From the NCBI GenBank assembly GCA_949318235.1, contig OX439134.1:29086459-29150458 (forward strand): a stretch of DNA of 64,000 nucleotides, read 5' to 3'. Source of the DNA: Ecdyonurus torrentis (lineage: Eukaryota; Arthropoda; Insecta; Ephemeroptera; Heptageniidae). The notes below the pieces were generated by a model, which saw nothing but the letters and a program-made list of their open reading frames with translations, was not told where the DNA came from and did not search any database. This document shows, one piece after another, positions 60,396 through 64,000 of the stretch (positions are counted from its first letter, which is position 1; the number at the start of each line of letters is the position of its first letter). Position numbers and translations under genes: made by a program.

Positions 60396-61159
60396 TAGAG
60401 GTGTTTTTGTTGTAGGTAAACTTTCGTGACCTTTTTGTCCTCAGCATTTTTTATTATTATTATTATTTATTCAATGTTACAATCAGTGGCATACCAATTA
60501 ACTAAAATCAATACATTATTATTTTAACATTTAGGATCTAATAATTAAAAGATGATTTTTTTTTTTTGAAAAAGTTAAAGATTTGTTTGCAAAATAAAAC
60601 TAAAAAATTAGATACCTTTTTTACGTCCTTAATTTATTAAAGTAAATAAAAAATTGTTTACTATACTTATAGAATTACGCAGAATATATTTAATATAAAA
60701 ACACAAAACAAATGAGAAACGAAAAAGTTTTACTAAGCGAGGTTAAAAAACCGTTGTATTCATTGTTTAAAACTTTTTATTGCGAAGACAATGACGTTAC
60801 TTTTTACATTGTTGACACCAATGTGACTTTCCTTGTTTTATCCAGCATTTGTTTTCATTTTTACAACAATCCAAACTACTAATTTATATTTGTACACGCT
60901 CTAAAATAAAGAAAAAAGAAGAAAAAAAGGGTGAGAAAGAACAGGATGGAAAAAGTGTAGTTCTGAAATGTTTGTAATTGACAAATTGATCAAAATAACC
61001 TAAAAAAAAACAGAATGTTTTTATTGGTATAAAAATATACTAATATATTTTTGCAAACTTTTTTTTTTTTTTTTTTTTATTTTTTTTTTTTTTTGCAAAC
61101 CTACCGATATATCTTTTCATCCTACTTACAGAACGTGCATTTTTTTTATCTTGGCTCTC
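60396..61159. other. AT-rich sequence without recognised feature
   Basis: A short (ATT)n near 60450-60468 and poly(T) at about 61060-61094. Nothing else recognised. Confidence 0.5.
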
Positions 61160-61320
61160 TCGGTGAAAAATATAGATATGTAATAAGAATTTTTGCTTCT
61201 TTTCAGCAATATTTATTCATTAAATAACATACTTTATGCTGTACTGTGTTATACTGAAATAATATGTTACATAGCATAAAATATTAAATCATTCAGCATA
61301 ATATCAATACAATAATAGAA
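61160..61320 (+). mobile_element. Family H MITE, decayed copy (H-12)
   Basis: GTAATAAGAATTTTTGCTTCTTTTCAGC, AACATACTTTATGCTGTACTG, ATGTTACATAGCATAAAATATTA and ATTCAGCATAATATC in H order. The termini are not clear. Confidence 0.6.
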
Positions 61321-61570
61321 GACTTGCAAAAAGTAGGTTTAGTGAGAAAATAAACAAACTCACATCCCAATAATACTAACAAAATGCTAGCAGACGACTT
61401 TGTGTTCCTTTCTCAATTTAATATGCTTTCTTATGGGGCATTGATGCAGCTATAACTCAAGTTAGAATTATTTATCGGAGCTGAAATTTTTACTGTAGCT
61501 TGCTCAGCCTCAAAGCTTTTTTTTTCCAATCAATTTGGTTACAAATTATTTCACCCAACAGACTTCAATG
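61321..61570. other. Unique sequence
   Basis: Somewhat less AT-rich (CTAGCAGACGACTTTGTGTTCC, TTGCTCAGCCTCAAAGC). No second copy and no coding frame seen. Confidence 0.45.
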
Positions 61571-61694
61571 GACCACTTGCAATAAAATGTTTTTAATTGT
61601 TGCAGCAAGTAAGTGAAAACGATTTTTACATAAGAAATGCATTAAGAATTATTCAAATTATTTTAAAAAGTTCGTTCATTGCAAGTGGTCAATT
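61571..61694. repeat. Inverted repeat TGGACCACTTGCAAT
   Basis: TGGACCACTTGCAATAAAA at left and CATTGCAAGTGGTCAATTA at right are inverse copies about 95 bp apart. It may be a small MITE. Single copy. Confidence 0.5.
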
Positions 61695-61753
61695 AATTAG
61701 GATATTACCTGTCATTAGACACGTTTTTTGTACAATTTGTTCTATGCCTTTAA
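61695..61753 (+). mobile_element. Family C right-end fragment
   Basis: TTAGGATATTACC, GACACGTTTTTTGTACAATTTG and TTCTATGCCTTTAA match the outer 55 bp of family C. The rest of the element is absent. Confidence 0.65.
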
Positions 61754-62610
61754 GCGTGTGATTGCTTCTAAATAAATAACTTGACTTTAAGTGTTCGACA
61801 AATTATAAATGACTCGATGGATTCAATGTTTACTTGAAAATCGATCTCCATGTGTCTATATTCCATGTTAGTCTCCTCTCCTCTTCAGTTTTGATATGAC
61901 ACACTATTGAGACATGACAGCCACGTTACTGTCACTTCAATTGCTGTTGTTTAGTCGAGTGGAATGTTCGGGATAATGTACCGTCAGTTTTAGCTTTATA
62001 TTTTTTATGTCTCACTTTGTACTGTTTATTTCTATTTTCAGTTCCAAGTTATACATTATATTATGACTTCAAGGTATGAAATAATTACAATGTTGACCTA
62101 CAATGATATTTACTGAAAATATATTCACTAGTCATTAAAGTGCATTCATATACTTTTTTTTTTGGTGGAGTACCTTTGAGCAGCATTTTCACATAAAATT
62201 TACACTTTTTACAGTAATGTTGTCCGTAAAACCCACTCCAACCAAGAAATACGCAATTCCATTATGATTGTCATTTTTTCGTGGTTTGGAGCATACATGT
62301 AAAAAAAAAAAAAAAAAAACTTTACAAAAATTATTAATTTAATTTTTATCTAACGTTTCGTGGCATATTTTAAGTTTGGTCAGCAAAATTCTGCAACTTA
62401 TTTTACTTTCTGAGGAAAATTTTAGCTTTCTTAGACTTTTTCGTAACTTTGCGTAACATCAAAATTTTGTTGCTCAGAAACGCGTAGACTTTCTGCATTT
62501 TTTTTCTTTTTTTTTTTTTTTTGACAAGAATTAATTTTTTCTTTTGTCTAGGAAACACTAGAGATCCGTTGATATATTTTTAACTAACAACAAGAGCTAT
62601 TTCTTATCAT
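61754..62610. other. Mostly unique sequence with a possible family U relative
   Basis: At 62212-62300, GTTGTCCGTAAAACCCACTCC and ACGCAATTCCATTATGATTGTC resemble element U at 13946-14051. Poly(A) at about 62301-62321 and poly(T) near 62499-62522. No coding frame of interest. Confidence 0.4.
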
Positions 62611-62815
62611 CAAACTGAAGGTTAGAAACAATATAATACATGATACATGACGCAAACACTCGGAATGCTTGCGGTCAGGTAACAACAACTTCTCTGACCT
62701 GTATGAAGCAGTGTTTCAGTTAAATGTCTATACATATACCAGTAGCTACGGTAGTAAAAGTTTGACAATAGATTTATACAGAACAGGGAGTCGGAAGAAA
62801 TGTATAAGAAACATC
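62611..62815 (+). mobile_element. Family R copy 2, decayed
   Basis: Parallels 59530-59735: GTTAGAAACAATATAATACATG, ACTCGGAATGCTTGCGGTCAGG, AACAACAACTTCTCTGACC, TTTATACAGAACAGGGAGTCGG and AAACATCGAAAG. The minus-strand frame of the first copy is broken by substitutions and indels. Confidence 0.65.
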
Positions 62816-62823
62816 GAAAGTTA

Positions 62824-62971
62824 TTAAAGTTATTTACGCTTAGGACAGCGGTCCTTTCTTACCGGTTTTCTTAGCGCAGTGATAAAGTTTAAACAATGCT
62901 AACATTATGGGTGCTATCGCAGGGGTGGGATAATAATTGCGATAAGAAACGACCGCTGTCTTGAGCTTTAA
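62824..62971. mobile_element. TTAA-flanked MITE Z
   Basis: 148 bp with TTAA at both ends. Inverted repeats GCTTAGGACAGCGGTCCTTT and, read inward from the right, GCTCAAGACAGCGGTCGTTT. It lies 8 bp from R-2. Single copy. Confidence 0.75.
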
Positions 62972-63139
62972 TATCCTCGCATGCAGTCAGTACAGTTTTG
63001 TATTTGTTGTTATTATAGACAAGAAATGAAAAATTACTCCTGCTCTAACTTACTTTGCAAGTCCTAGTTGACTATGTAATAGAGCTAGAGCAGTGAGCAA
63101 ACATGTCGTGCATTATGTCTATAGTAAAATATATATACT

Positions 63140-63318
<179 letters not shown>

Positions 63319-64000
63319 AAAACTAACTCATGCTTTGGTGTCCAATCAAAATTAATGTTTGTAGCCTCTATAGATTTTTACAGTAGAAAGAAAAGGGTGC
63401 TGTTTTATTATTATTTTTTTGTTCTCCCTGTTACTAATTTGTCATTAATATAATTGTGTCAAATAAATTAGTAAAAAAATGAATTTTAAAAAATATAAAG
63501 AAGAGAAGAAACTTTATTTTTAAATGTTAGCTACTAACACCAAAATATAAATATAACTTATATACGGGGGAAAAAAACACTAAACCTAAAACGTAGATTT
63601 TAGAATTTCACAAACAATAAATAATGATAAATATAATTATAGAAAGAGGAAATAAATAGTAGGCCAATAATGAATAAATTTTTTCAGATTTTACGTAAGA
63701 ATAGGGTGAAAAGTACTTGTATTATGAATTTAAAAATCTTAAATAAAAAAAAAGAAAGTTTTGAGAGAGAGAGAGAGAGAGAGAGACGTGACTCCAAAGT
63801 CATGGTATATAAAGTCTTAGACACAGTGAAGAAAAAGCGATCGATATGAGAATGCGGATATTTTCTAACTATATGACTCCACGTGATTTCAAACCATATG
63901 AATGAAAAACCTTATAAAATATATTATTAAATAATTTATATTTATTCATATTACATAAGTATCAGAAAAAAAAATTACTTTATTACAAAATGATAAGATT
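63319..64000. other. AT-rich sequence with a short (GA)n
   Basis: (GA)n at about 63763-63786. No gene or element recognised up to the window end. Confidence 0.5.

Noticed and set aside
61380..61570. A third copy of repeat family M, based on CTTATGGGGCATTG
   Set aside because: Only that short word matches. The blocks before and after do not follow the M order.

Overview
This window looks like intergenic DNA from a eukaryote, most likely an invertebrate animal. It is very AT-rich and has no bacterial gene layout. It carries long microsatellites and poly(A)/poly(T) tracts, a tRNA-derived SINE, the 3' end of a non-LTR retrotransposon, and dozens of short non-autonomous DNA transposons. I cannot name the species. 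I found no convincing host protein-coding gene. Almost all longer open frames are microsatellite translations or read through transposon copies. The only protein-like pieces are a LINE C-terminal remnant near 41.8-42.0 kb and a 50-residue frame on the minus strand near 59.6 kb.

The non-repetitive background is filled with short inverted-repeat elements, which I sorted by eye into families with working letters. TTAA-flanked families: A (about 340 bp, 15 copies), B (about 390 bp foldback, 3 copies), C (about 310 bp foldback, 3 copies plus an end fragment), and M, T, Z and AA. TA-flanked or mariner-like: E (about 300 bp, 8 copies), O (two in tandem) and S. hAT-like with 8-bp duplications: Q, and a 249-bp element inside E-8. 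Others: D (about 305 bp, TIR AGCTYGTTCTGTAAA), H (about 200 bp, TIR ACACGTAAA..., rich in AGCATAA), and F, I, J, K, L, N, P, R, U, V, W, X and Y.

Layout: 0-6.3 kb holds a (GTAA)n array and single D, H, K and V copies. 6.9-11.4 kb holds A, a full SINE, AA, M and a very long (ATTC)n array. 12-22 kb is sparse, with P, N, a tandem O pair, long (AT)n tracts, A, E and S. 22.4-31.5 kb holds B, a SINE split by E, H split by I, C, A, and compound GA/CT arrays. 32-40 kb is mostly unique AT-rich sequence with a (GACA)n array and two C copies. 40-46 kb holds W with D inside it, A, the LINE 3' end, and CT and TTTA arrays. 46-57 kb is a dense cluster with 9 of the 15 A copies plus D, E, H, X and B. 57-63 kb holds nested F, E, R and Q, then Z and a long (AT)n tract.

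The most notable signal is the palindrome TGACGTCA, the CRE/ATF consensus. I counted about 44 copies by eye where base composition predicts fewer than one. Nearly all lie inside transposon families that otherwise look unrelated (A, B, C, D, E, I, Y). Several of these also carry CCAAT and CACGTG boxes. The nested insertions give a relative age order: H, W, R, K and SINEs are old, A, E, D and I are younger, and F, J, Q and the 249-bp element are younger still.
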